Shown: positions 1 to 5,400 of the stretch, in pieces | How positions within the stretch are numbered: position 1 is the first letter of the stretch | Layout of the letters: every line of letters starts with the position of its first letter | Origin: Methylococcaceae bacterium | GTDB lineage: Bacteria; Pseudomonadota; Gammaproteobacteria; Methylococcales; Methylomonadaceae | Length of the DNA: 5,425 nt | Assembly: GCA_013140465.1 (NCBI GenBank) | Contig: JABFST010000457.1 | Location: 1-5,425 of the forward strand | Reading direction: 5' to 3' | Translations under genes and position numbers: made by a program | The notes under the pieces: generated by a model | The model's database searches: none | Seen by the model: the letters and a program-made list of their open reading frames with translations, nothing else | Told to the model about the DNA's origin: nothing

Positions 1-1703
1 TGCCCGTGCTTGTCTTCTTTATAAAACATCAGCTGTTCAGCATCTTGCGGCTTATACAACTGCCCGACTTGTGACCAGATACCCAAACTCCTGAACATAC
101 CCTCCATGCCAAACGTGCGGGATTCGTCAGGGACGATAGGCACGATACGTTTGCCGATGTTTTTGTCTTTCACCAAGATATTCAGCAAGCGCACAAACGC
201 CATCGTCGTGGAAATGTCTTTGCCTTCGGCACTGGCTTCTAACAAGGCTTTAAAATCGCTGAGTACCGGCACATCCAAGGCATATGATTTGGCGCGGCGC
301 GACGGCAAATGTCCGCCCAATTCGGCGCGGCGTTGCTGCATATATTGCAATTCTTTAGAACCTTCTGGAAAGGTCAGATACGGCAAGTCGTGCATTTGCT
401 CGTCAGTGACGGGCAACTCATAGCGGTCACGAAAATGCGTTAGCGAAATGTCGCTCATTTTCTTTTGTTGGTGCGCGGTATTTTGGCCTTCGCCGGATGC
501 GCCCATGCCATAACCTTTAATGGTTTTAGCCAAGATAACCGTAGGCTGGCCTTTATGGTTGACCGCTTCATGGAAGGCAGCATAAGTTTTGGCAGGATCA
601 TGACCGCCACGGTTTAACTCCCAAATATCGCGGTCTGACCAATCGGCGACCATCGCTTTCAATTCGGGGGTGTTGAAGAAATGCTCGCGTACATAAGCGC
701 CGTCTTTGGCTTTAAAGGTTTGGTAATCGCCATCGACACAGGCCATCATCCGCGCCGCCAACAAGCCGTGTTTGTCGCGTGCCAACAAGGTATCCCAACG
801 TTGTCCCCACACCAATTTAATGACATTCCAACCGGCACCACGGAATTCGCTTTCCAGTTCTTGGATGATTTTGCCATTGCCGCGCACCGGGCCATCTAAA
901 CGCTGCAAATTGCAGTTGACCACAAAAATCAGGTTGTCCAACTTTTCGCGGCCTGCCATGCCGATAGCCCCTAATGATTCGGGTTCGTCAGTCTCGCCGT
1001 CGCCCAAAAAGCTCCAGACCTTACGGTTAGAGGTATTGGCAAAACCACGGTCTTGCAAATAGCGCATAAAGCGTGCTTGGTAAATCGCCATAATCGGCCC
1101 CAAACCCATAGACACGGTCGGGAACTGCCAAAAATCCTGCATCAGCCAAGGATGCGGATAAGACGACAAACCATTGCCATCCACTTCCTGGCGGAAATTA
1201 TCCATTTGTTCAGGGCTAAAACGACCCAACAAAAACGCCCGCGCATAATCGCCTGGGGTTAAGTGGCCTTGGGTAAAAATCAAATCGCCGCCGTGTTGCT
1301 CGGACGCTGCGTGCCAAAAATGGTTATAACCCACATCATATAAAGTAGCCGCAGACGCAAAACTGGCAATATGCCCGCCGACATTTGTGTGCTTATTGGC
1401 ACGCAACACCATCATCATGGCGTTCCAACGCACATAAGAACGGATTTTTTGTTCGATGGTGGCATCGCCCGGAAATTGGGCTTGTCTGGGAACGGGAATG
1501 GTGTTGAGGTAAGCGGTGTTGGCACTAAAGGGAATATCAAAACCCGACTGCCGCGTCGCTGCAACCAGTTGTTCAATCAGAAAGTGCGCGCGTTCACTGC
1601 CATCTTGTTCTAAAACCGACTGTAGTGCCTCTATCCACTCTTTGGTTTCGGTTGGGTCAATGTCATTTTGTCCGGTAATCTCTGAAATCAGGCTGTTGTT
1701 CAT
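1..1703 (-). CDS. aceE: Pyruvate dehydrogenase E1 component, homodimeric type (5' part; 3' end outside window)
   Basis: This gene encodes the thiamine-diphosphate-dependent E1 subunit of the pyruvate dehydrogenase complex. E1 decarboxylates pyruvate and acetylates the lipoyl group of E2 in the cytoplasm. I translated 567 codons from the ATG at 1703 without interruption; E. coli AceE has 887 residues, so roughly the first 64% is present. The ThDP/Mg motif is clear: GDGETDEPES at residues 234-243, followed by NCNLQRLDGP at 263-272. Other recognisable AceE blocks are GGHIASF (109-115, active-site His111), QGH (His147), DGNGLSSYPHPW (175-186), the mobile-loop region with KGYGMG and AHQQKKM, and PDESRTFGMEG near the window edge. 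The start is supported by an AGGA ribosome binding site and by N-terminal similarity to the family (DPTETKEW). The 304-bp gap upstream suggests its own promoter. aceF and lpd usually follow aceE and would lie to the left. Family identity is as good as certain; only completeness is unknown. Confidence 0.97.
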   Translation of the reverse strand, partial: MNNSLISEITGQNDIDPTETKEWIEALQSVLEQDGSERAHFLIEQLVAATRQSGFDIPFSANTAYLNTIPVPRQAQFPGDATIEQKIRSYVRWNAMMMVLRANKHTNVGGHIASFASAATLYDVGYNHFWHAASEQHGGDLIFTQGHLTPGDYARAFLLGRFSPEQMDNFRQEVDGNGLSSYPHPWLMQDFWQFPTVSMGLGPIMAIYQARFMRYLQDRGFANTSNRKVWSFLGDGETDEPESLGAIGMAGREKLDNLIFVVNCNLQRLDGPVRGNGKIIQELESEFRGAGWNVIKLVWGQRWDTLLARDKHGLLAARMMACVDGDYQTFKAKDGAYVREHFFNTPELKAMVADWSDRDIWELNRGGHDPAKTYAAFHEAVNHKGQPTVILAKTIKGYGMGASGEGQNTAHQQKKMSDISLTHFRDRYELPVTDEQMHDLPYLTFPEGSKELQYMQQRRAELGGHLPSRRAKSYALDVPVLSDFKALLEASAEGKDISTTMAFVRLLNILVKDKNIGKRIVPIVPDESRTFGMEGMFRSLGIWSQVGQLYKPQDAEQLMFYKEDKHG

Positions 1704-1709
1704 GTAGGA

Positions 1710-1713
1710 TCCT
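1710..1713 (-). promoter_or_regulatory. Ribosome binding site of aceE
   Basis: On the minus strand an AGGA sits six bases before the ATG at 1703 (AGGATCCTACATG). It supports the chosen aceE start. Confidence 0.6.
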
Positions 1714-1856
1714 GTTGGGACGGGTTGAGCAGGCTTAAAGATACGTTAGCAAGATCATTTTGTTTGCATACGCCCCTCAAAAAAGCAAGCATATTCAGCA
1801 AAATAGATAGAAGCTTAGAATACCTAAGTAAAACGGCATAGTATATACAAATCAAA

Positions 1857-1889
1857 CAGTGCATTACACCCGTTTTAGTAAATGCACTG
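1857..1889. repeat. Inverted repeat in the aceE leader (possible operator or stem-loop)
   Basis: CAGTGCATT at 1857-1865 is mirrored exactly by AATGCACTG at 1881-1889, with 15 bases between. It lies just upstream of the possible -10 box at 1840-1845 on the minus strand, where a -35 region would be. This fits a regulator site or an RNA stem-loop. No known regulator was recognised. Confidence 0.5.
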
Positions 1890-1908
1890 ACACCATAAGC
1901 AAAACAAA

Positions 1909-1932
1909 GCGTAGTGCCCAAACCCGCTACGC
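1909..1932. repeat. Short inverted repeat GCGTAG/CTACGC
   Basis: GCGTAG at 1909-1914 pairs with CTACGC at 1927-1932 across 12 bases, and a further G-C pair is possible inside. With six-base arms this could be chance. Confidence 0.25.
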
Positions 1933-1972
1933 ACTTAGCAAAACGCCCAACAGTAGTCACTTTGTCAGACTG

Positions 1973-1992
1973 CCCCCAACAAAAATTGGGAG
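1973..1992 (-). terminator. Weak hairpin after the SLOG/RyR operon, possible terminator
   Basis: Fifteen bases after the RyR stop codon, the minus strand can fold CTCCCAA with TTGGGGG (seven pairs, one of them G-U) around a six-base TTTTTG loop. No U-tract follows on the minus strand, so it lacks the second half of an intrinsic terminator. It may only mark the end of the operon or stabilise the message. Confidence 0.25.
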
Positions 1993-2007
1993 GTTTGCTT
2001 TAGCCGC

Positions 2008-2295
2008 CTAGCCCTTAACAATCTTATACCCCAACGCCAGCATCGCTTTTAAGGTTTCCATAGCCGTGTTGCGGTCATAGGCTTTTTCGGATTCGGGCAA
2101 TTGCGCATAAGGGATTAGGCAAGGATGGGTTTTGTCAGTGTCATCGCGCTCTGGGCCATATTGCCAACCTTCTTGCAAACGTTGTTGTGCCCAATGGTTA
2201 TGGGTGTTTTCGGCAAGCTGTTCGGTCAGTTGCAAAATGTCGGGGCTTAGGTTGATTGCCGAGGTATCTATGGGTTGGGGTTGATAACGGCTCAT
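2008..2295 (-). CDS. Small stand-alone RyR-domain protein (95 aa)
   Basis: This short soluble protein consists almost entirely of one RyR domain (ryanodine-receptor repeat family, Pfam RyR). The typical pattern is visible: HNHWAQQRLQEGWQYGPERD at residues 32-51, then KTHPCLIPYAQLPESEKAYD (55-74) and a last helix ETLKAMLALGYKI (80-92). Trp35, Trp44, Tyr46, the HP-L-PY core and the EK-YD pair are the hallmarks. There is no signal peptide or membrane segment, so it should be cytoplasmic. I chose the ATG at 2295 because it overlaps the stop of the upstream SLOG gene as ATGA and has a GGAG eight bases upstream. An earlier in-frame ATG at 2337 would add 14 residues of no family character inside the neighbour gene. 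The tight overlap implies translational coupling and a joint function. Bacterial RyR domains are known, but their ligand and role are unclear; the role proposed here is inference. Confidence 0.9.
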   Translation of the reverse strand: MSRYQPQPIDTSAINLSPDILQLTEQLAENTHNHWAQQRLQEGWQYGPERDDTDKTHPCLIPYAQLPESEKAYDRNTAMETLKAMLALGYKIVKG

Positions 2296-4163
2296 GCGTG
2301 TTGCTCCAAAGGTTTGCCGCGAAAAATCACCCGCCAATCGTAAAGCTCTTGGCTCATGGTGTCGATAGCGCGTTGGGCTTGTTCGGCCAGCTCCAGAACT
2401 GTTGCGCCGGAATTCTTATCCAGCTTTTTGAAGATAAGTAGCAGATGTTTGTTCATACCCTTAGAGCGTTTGGCGACCCGCTCAAACTCGCCTTGGCTTA
2501 AAACCCCCGCGACAGCGGCGCCAACTGCGGGCAGCACGGCGGCAATAAAAGTCGTGTAAACCGCCCAATGGTGAACATAGATATGCGCCAAACACGCAGC
2601 GACGATAATTATCAACAGTCCCAAATTCAATCTATGCAAGGTATGCGCAATCCGATGGTTACGCGCATGGTTACGGTCATGATAATCAGCTTGGTCGGTA
2701 ATGGCAGCAAGCAAAAAGTCTCGATACGCTAGACGGTAATCGGCATCAAAACTGATCTTGGGGATGCCTTCGGCACGGCTGAGGGCGCGGGCTAGCCAAT
2801 CCACCAAAACAAAAGTCTGGTCATCATCGCCGTCAAACACTGATTGCGCCGTATGGGACACGCCGCCTATCGGTGTCAGATACGCATAATGGCGCAAGCG
2901 TTCCGCCAATAGCCGAAAGTCTACCCAGCGTTGGTGGAGATTATAAACACGCCCATTCCAAACCAACAAAGCAATGATGACGATAATACCCAACTCAGCC
3001 CAAGCAAATACGATGGCAAACACCTGTGCCAACCCTTCAGGAAACACCGAAAATAAGCCTTCAAGCCCATGAAACCCCTCAAACGGCGCACCCAACAACG
3101 CCAATAATACCGCCAACGCCCCTAAAGTAAACGTGGTTACAAACGTGCCGCGATAACGGTCGGCATAATAGCTAGCCAAACTGTCCGCACGGACAAAGTG
3201 CTGTTGGGTGGTGGGGCTAAGCGCTAGCTTATCCTGAGCCGACTGCGCCAAAGTTTGCCATTGGCATTCGGCATCAGCGCGGTAACGCTGGCCTATCATG
3301 CTACTAGGCCAAAAATCGTGCTTGCCAAACCAAGCAAAGAGCGTGCGGTATACAGTCCCCATCAGGGTGCGCTTAGGTGCTTTATGATTAAAATACGCGC
3401 GGCAAAAATGCTTTTCGACACCCAAGCACCGTTCCCAGCGGCGCGGTTCTATAGCCAGCGTGTTCGGCTGCAACAACCGCCAGCGCAACAAACTAGCCAT
3501 TTGGCTATCATCACACACTTGCCAAGCTGAATCTTCCTGACGCGGGTCGTAACATTTAATCAGTTCAGGTTTGCCAGGGTTAATCAAAATAACTGGCAAG
3601 CCCACCTGCAATGCCTCAGCCACCACGCCTTCCGTCCCGGGCGACATCTCAATGGTTTTTTTATGATCCTGCTCATCCCACACCGCCAGCAAAATATCCG
3701 CATGGCGCAACACAAATCGCCCGACCGCAAGATAAGCCTTATGTTCCTCGGTGCGCACGCCGTCTAACTCCAGCCTACGTTCAGCTTTGCCCCATAATTC
3801 GGTAAACACGGGCAGACTATCAACATTAAAATCAGCCTCATACACGGCACGCGGAAACGGCAAAGGGCAATGCAGTTCAAACTGATTAGCCAAGGCCGCA
3901 CGCGCCGCCAAACTGTCCGCACCTGATGCCAGCGGCGACAACAAACGCGGCGGCAATGGCGCTAATGGGCTATATTGCGCTTGTGCCTCGGCGGTTTGGG
4001 CGAGTGCCTGATAAGCAATGTTGAGCTGTTGCAAAACCGCGCTGATATTTGCCAGCAACGCCGCCTCGCCAGCGGCATCCACATTGAGTTCACGGTGTCC
4101 GGTCACACCTATTTGCAAGGCTAATCGCGGGCGGTAATCGAAAGTTTGGGTTGTGCTTGGCAT
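2292..4163 (-). CDS. SLOG-like nucleotide-binding domain fused to a four-helix SLATT-like membrane module (623 aa)
   Basis: Numbering is from the ATG at 4163. Residues about 13-200 look like a SLOG/LOG-type Rossmann domain: strand and loop IGVTGHRELN (18-27), LASGADSLAA (78-87), PLPFPRAVYEADF (100-112), ADILLAVWDEQ (155-165), PGTEGVVAEAL (175-185) and GLPVILINP (188-196). The GHR and PGTEG loops are where such folds bind nucleotide ligands. Hydrophobic segments at about 341-359, 380-402, 511-529 and 534-555 give four predicted membrane helices. The first pair is preceded by ASYYADRYRG (330-339) and followed by the helix WVDFRLLAERLRHYAYL (413-429). The second pair is preceded by a His-rich helix (490-511) and followed by a basic helical tail ending DWRVIFRG. 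This resembles the SLATT two-helix effector modules found with SLOG sensors, though the exact family is inference. An in-frame TTG at 4190 would add nine residues but has no ribosome binding site; the ATG has a weak AGAG nine bases upstream. The RyR gene overlaps its stop by ATGA. It is probably an inner-membrane effector gated by a nucleotide. Confidence 0.85.
   Translation of the reverse strand: MPSTTQTFDYRPRLALQIGVTGHRELNVDAAGEAALLANISAVLQQLNIAYQALAQTAEAQAQYSPLAPLPPRLLSPLASGADSLAARAALANQFELHCPLPFPRAVYEADFNVDSLPVFTELWGKAERRLELDGVRTEEHKAYLAVGRFVLRHADILLAVWDEQDHKKTIEMSPGTEGVVAEALQVGLPVILINPGKPELIKCYDPRQEDSAWQVCDDSQMASLLRWRLLQPNTLAIEPRRWERCLGVEKHFCRAYFNHKAPKRTLMGTVYRTLFAWFGKHDFWPSSMIGQRYRADAECQWQTLAQSAQDKLALSPTTQQHFVRADSLASYYADRYRGTFVTTFTLGALAVLLALLGAPFEGFHGLEGLFSVFPEGLAQVFAIVFAWAELGIIVIIALLVWNGRVYNLHQRWVDFRLLAERLRHYAYLTPIGGVSHTAQSVFDGDDDQTFVLVDWLARALSRAEGIPKISFDADYRLAYRDFLLAAITDQADYHDRNHARNHRIAHTLHRLNLGLLIIIVAACLAHIYVHHWAVYTTFIAAVLPAVGAAVAGVLSQGEFERVAKRSKGMNKHLLLIFKKLDKNSGATVLELAEQAQRAIDTMSQELYDWRVIFRGKPLEQHA
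2304..2307 (-). promoter_or_regulatory. Ribosome binding site of the RyR gene, inside the SLOG gene
   Basis: GGAG on the minus strand, eight bases before the ATG at 2295, lies within the last codons of the upstream gene. It decides between the ATG at 2295 and the in-frame ATG at 2337 in favour of 2295. Confidence 0.65.
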
Positions 4164-4232
4164 AGTGGTTTGCTCTGGTTTGGTGGGCAAAGAAGTCTAA
4201 GGTTCTAGCGTGGCATCAGGCGCTAAATTTAC

Positions 4233-4260
4233 CTTATAGACTGCTGTATGCAATACAAAA
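4233..4260 (-). promoter_or_regulatory. Possible promoter of the SLOG/RyR operon
   Basis: On the minus strand TATAAG (4238-4233) is a five-of-six match to the -10 consensus. TTTTGT (4260-4255) sits 16 bases upstream as a poor -35 box. The -10 box lies about 70 bases before the ATG at 4163. An alternative pair, TTGCAT and TAAATT, overlaps it. The match is weak and would need a mapped transcription start. Confidence 0.25.
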
Positions 4261-4318
4261 GTGCATGGGGCGCAGTTTTGGATGACGGGCGTGATGCAGG
4301 TGCGGATTAGTCGCCGAC

Positions 4319-4347
4319 GTAATAAACGGTTTATTACTTATTGTAAT
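4319..4347. promoter_or_regulatory. 19-bp palindrome with overlapping second inverted repeat, candidate operator
   Basis: GTAATAAAC (4319-4327) is mirrored exactly by GTTTATTAC (4329-4337) around a single base. The right end, ATTAC (4333-4337), also forms a second inverted repeat with GTAAT at 4343-4347 across five bases. This gives three alternating GTAAT half-sites within 29 bp. The site is about 155 to 185 bases upstream of the SLOG start and about 60 bases or more upstream of the promoter candidate. The arrangement suits a dimeric regulator binding in tandem. No regulator family was recognised. Confidence 0.45.
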
Positions 4348-4416
4348 GGCAGCGTATTCCATCACCCGATAGCACCACACGCCTCTATGAGTGTTGGATT
4401 TTGCCGCGCCATCTAT

Positions 4417-4776
4417 TCAGCCCAGATAATTTTCCTTTAGAAAACGCGGCGTACACAGTGCCAAAAACACCAAATCGTCGCTGCCAGTATTGGTTATGCA
4501 CTGCGGACATCCCGCCGGAATAATCACCACATCCCCTACCGCTACCGCTTGCGGCGGCGCGTCGCCTATCTCCACATTGCCTGTGCCAGACAGGATGACA
4601 TAGCGTTCCACTGTCGCACGCAAACGATGGCTGGCGGTCGTCACGCCGGGCTTGACCGTTGCCCTGGCTATAGACAAGTCAGGGTCTGAGGCGGAATTGG
4701 ACAACTCCAAAATAAAACAGCCTTCATCAAAAAAATATTCTTCGGCGGGGTTGGGTTTTATGAGTTGGGCTTGCAT
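4417..4776 (-). CDS. Single-domain cupin protein (119 aa)
   Basis: This is a small cytoplasmic cupin, a beta-barrel fold that often binds a metal. Both conserved motifs can be aligned. Motif 1 runs from Gly44 through His50, Leu52, Glu57 and Gly64 (HRLRATVERYVILSGTG, 50-66). Motif 2 runs from Gly81 through Pro87, Gly89, Gln92 and Asn96 (GDVVIIPAGCPQCITN, 81-96). The second metal histidine of motif 1 is Leu52, and the histidine of motif 2 is Gln92. His50, Glu57 and perhaps Gln92 remain, so metal binding may be altered; from memory, other small cupins share the HRL and CxQ pattern. The tail DLVFLALCTPRF is also typical of that group. The ATG at 4776 has a good AGGAG nine bases upstream. No signal peptide or membrane segment is present. 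The substrate cannot be read from the sequence, and the 253-bp gap to the next gene argues against one operon. Confidence 0.9.
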   Translation of the reverse strand: MQAQLIKPNPAEEYFFDEGCFILELSNSASDPDLSIARATVKPGVTTASHRLRATVERYVILSGTGNVEIGDAPPQAVAVGDVVIIPAGCPQCITNTGSDDLVFLALCTPRFLKENYLG

Positions 4777-4785
4777 GATTGATTG

Positions 4786-4790
4786 CTCCT
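4786..4790 (-). promoter_or_regulatory. Ribosome binding site of the cupin gene
   Basis: AGGAG on the minus strand, nine bases before the ATG at 4776, fixes the cupin start. Confidence 0.75.
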
Positions 4791-4856
4791 GGTTTGATTG
4801 CTGGGTTATGGCGAGTGCCGATATGTTGTGGAAGGTGTCGTAAAAGCCTGAATGTA

Positions 4857-4889
4857 GCTTGGGCTTGGGCTTGGGCTTGGGCTTGGGCT
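4857..4889. repeat. Hexanucleotide microsatellite (GCTTGG), 5.5 copies
   Basis: Five perfect head-to-tail copies of GCTTGG are followed by a half copy. It lies about 80 to 113 bases upstream of the cupin ATG, in the stretch where its promoter should be. Read on the minus strand it yields an Ala-Gln repeat in a 62-codon frame (4915-4727) that overlaps the cupin start out of frame. That frame shows no other sign of being a gene. Such arrays can change copy number by slippage and so change promoter spacing. Confidence 0.9.
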
Positions 4890-4894
4890 AGCGC

Positions 4895-4926
4895 AGCGTA
4901 ACCCAACAAAATCATAATGTTACGCT
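4895..4926. repeat. Inverted repeat AGCGTAAC/GTTACGCT
   Basis: AGCGTAAC at 4895-4902 is mirrored exactly by GTTACGCT at 4919-4926 across 16 bases. It stands right beside the microsatellite, upstream of the cupin gene. A TATGAT on the minus strand inside the loop could be a -10 box, but I see no good -35. It may be an operator or a remnant of a dispersed palindromic repeat. Confidence 0.45.
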
Positions 4927-4960
4927 ATATTTCAGAAACTTCTCATTAGTTACAGGATAA

Positions 4961-4993
4961 AGACCTGCGAGGTTTATAAAACCTCGCAGGTCT
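4961..4993. repeat. Perfect palindrome, 15-bp arms with 3-base loop
   Basis: AGACCTGCGAGGTTT at 4961-4975 is mirrored without mismatch by AAACCTCGCAGGTCT at 4979-4993, leaving only ATA between. As RNA or single-stranded DNA it would form a very stable hairpin. On the minus strand it runs into CTTTATCC, a poor U-tract, so terminator action is possible but not convincing. It abuts the first unit of the tandem array with no gap. This kind of palindrome fits a dispersed, REP-like or MITE-like element. Confidence 0.85.
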
Positions 4994-4995
4994 CT

Positions 4996-5069
4996 GGAGT
5001 GCAAGGGCTTTAGACCTTGCCGTGTCGGCAAGGAAATCGAGAAGGCAACGTCTAAAGCCGTTGCACTCC
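4996..5069. repeat. Long hairpin, array copy 1
   Basis: The outer arms GGAGTGCAA and TTGCACTCC (nine pairs) continue, after one G-G mismatch, into GGCTTTAGAC and GTCTAAAGCC (ten pairs). Inside, CTTGCCG and CGGCAAG form a second stem around a TGT loop. About 17 unpaired bases (5034-5049) follow the inner stem before the outer arm resumes. Confidence 0.85.
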
Positions 5070-5160
5070 GCTACCCTACCGCGGCCCAGCACACTACTTA
5101 TGCAAACTCGCCCAGTGCTTTTAGGGTGCTGGCAAGGTCGGGGGTTAGAAAAATATAGCT

Positions 5161-5234
5161 GGAGTGCAAGGGCTTTAGACCTTGCCGTGTCGGCAAGGAG
5201 GTAGAGAAGGCAACGTCTAAAGCCGTTGCACTCC
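5161..5234. repeat. Long hairpin, array copy 2
   Basis: It has the same 74-nt length and the same paired arms as copy 1. The differences are all in the unpaired side segment, which here reads AGGTAGAG where copy 1 has AAATCGAG. Confidence 0.85.
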
Positions 5235-5326
5235 GCTAACCTACCGCTGACCAGCTCACGGCTTATGTAAACTCGCCCAGTGCTTTTAGGGTGCTGGCAA
5301 GGTCGGGGGGTTAGAAAAATATAGCT

Positions 5327-5400
5327 GGAGTGCAAGGGCTTTAGACCTTGCCGTGTCGGCAAGGCGGTCGAGACGGCAACGTCTAAAGCCGTTGCACTCC
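5327..5400. repeat. Long hairpin, array copy 3
   Basis: The paired arms are identical to copies 1 and 2. The side segment reads CGGTCGAGACGG, differing from both. The tail that follows (GCTTAGCTGCCTACTGCTGA) is more diverged and is cut by the window edge. Confidence 0.85.

Larger units (their letters stand above)
1704..2007 (-). promoter_or_regulatory. Non-coding aceE upstream region, probable promoter and leader
   Basis: This gap of about 300 bp between the RyR gene and aceE is richer in A+T than the flanking genes and holds no convincing gene. A GTG-started frame of 86 codons (1960 to 1700) ends with an ATGA overlap on aceE, but its product has no recognisable domain. A possible -10 box, TATACT on the minus strand at 1845-1840, lies about 137 bases before the aceE ATG. 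I see no good -35 box at the right distance, so the promoter position is weak. Two inverted repeats lie at and upstream of it (1857-1889 and 1909-1932). No match to the E. coli PdhR operator (ATTGGTnnnACCAAT) was seen. Confidence 0.45.
4164..4416. promoter_or_regulatory. Non-coding gap upstream of the SLOG/RyR operon
   Basis: These 253 bases separate the cupin stop from the SLOG gene. I see no gene on either strand. The gap holds a weak promoter candidate and a cluster of GTAAT/ATTAC half-sites, listed separately. No clear terminator for the cupin gene was found in it. Confidence 0.5.

Noticed and set aside
106..1262. Several plus-strand frames opposite aceE
   Set aside because: They are antisense shadows of a continuous, highly conserved aceE reading frame.
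1700..1960. 86-codon minus-strand frame with a GTG start, overlapping the aceE ATG by ATGA
   Set aside because: The product has no recognisable domain, the DNA is AT-rich leader sequence with inverted repeats, and I saw no clear ribosome binding site. The overlap with aceE is probably chance.
4727..4915. 62-codon minus-strand frame with an Ala-Gln repeat
   Set aside because: The repeat is only the translation of the hexamer microsatellite, and the frame runs out of phase into the cupin gene, which is the supported product.
4961..4993. Perfect palindrome as an intrinsic terminator
   Set aside because: Neither strand has a proper run of T after the stem, and the nearest gene end on either side is not adjacent. 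It is listed as a repeat instead.
5070..5160. Integron attC sites between array hairpins
   Set aside because: I looked for the RYYYAAC and GTTRRRY core sites and found no proper pair flanking the palindromes, and there are no cassette genes between them.
4946..5362. 138-codon minus-strand frame with internal peptide repeats
   Set aside because: The peptide repeats follow from the tandem DNA units, the other strand is open too, and the sequence has no known domain. The paired hairpin structure explains the conservation better.
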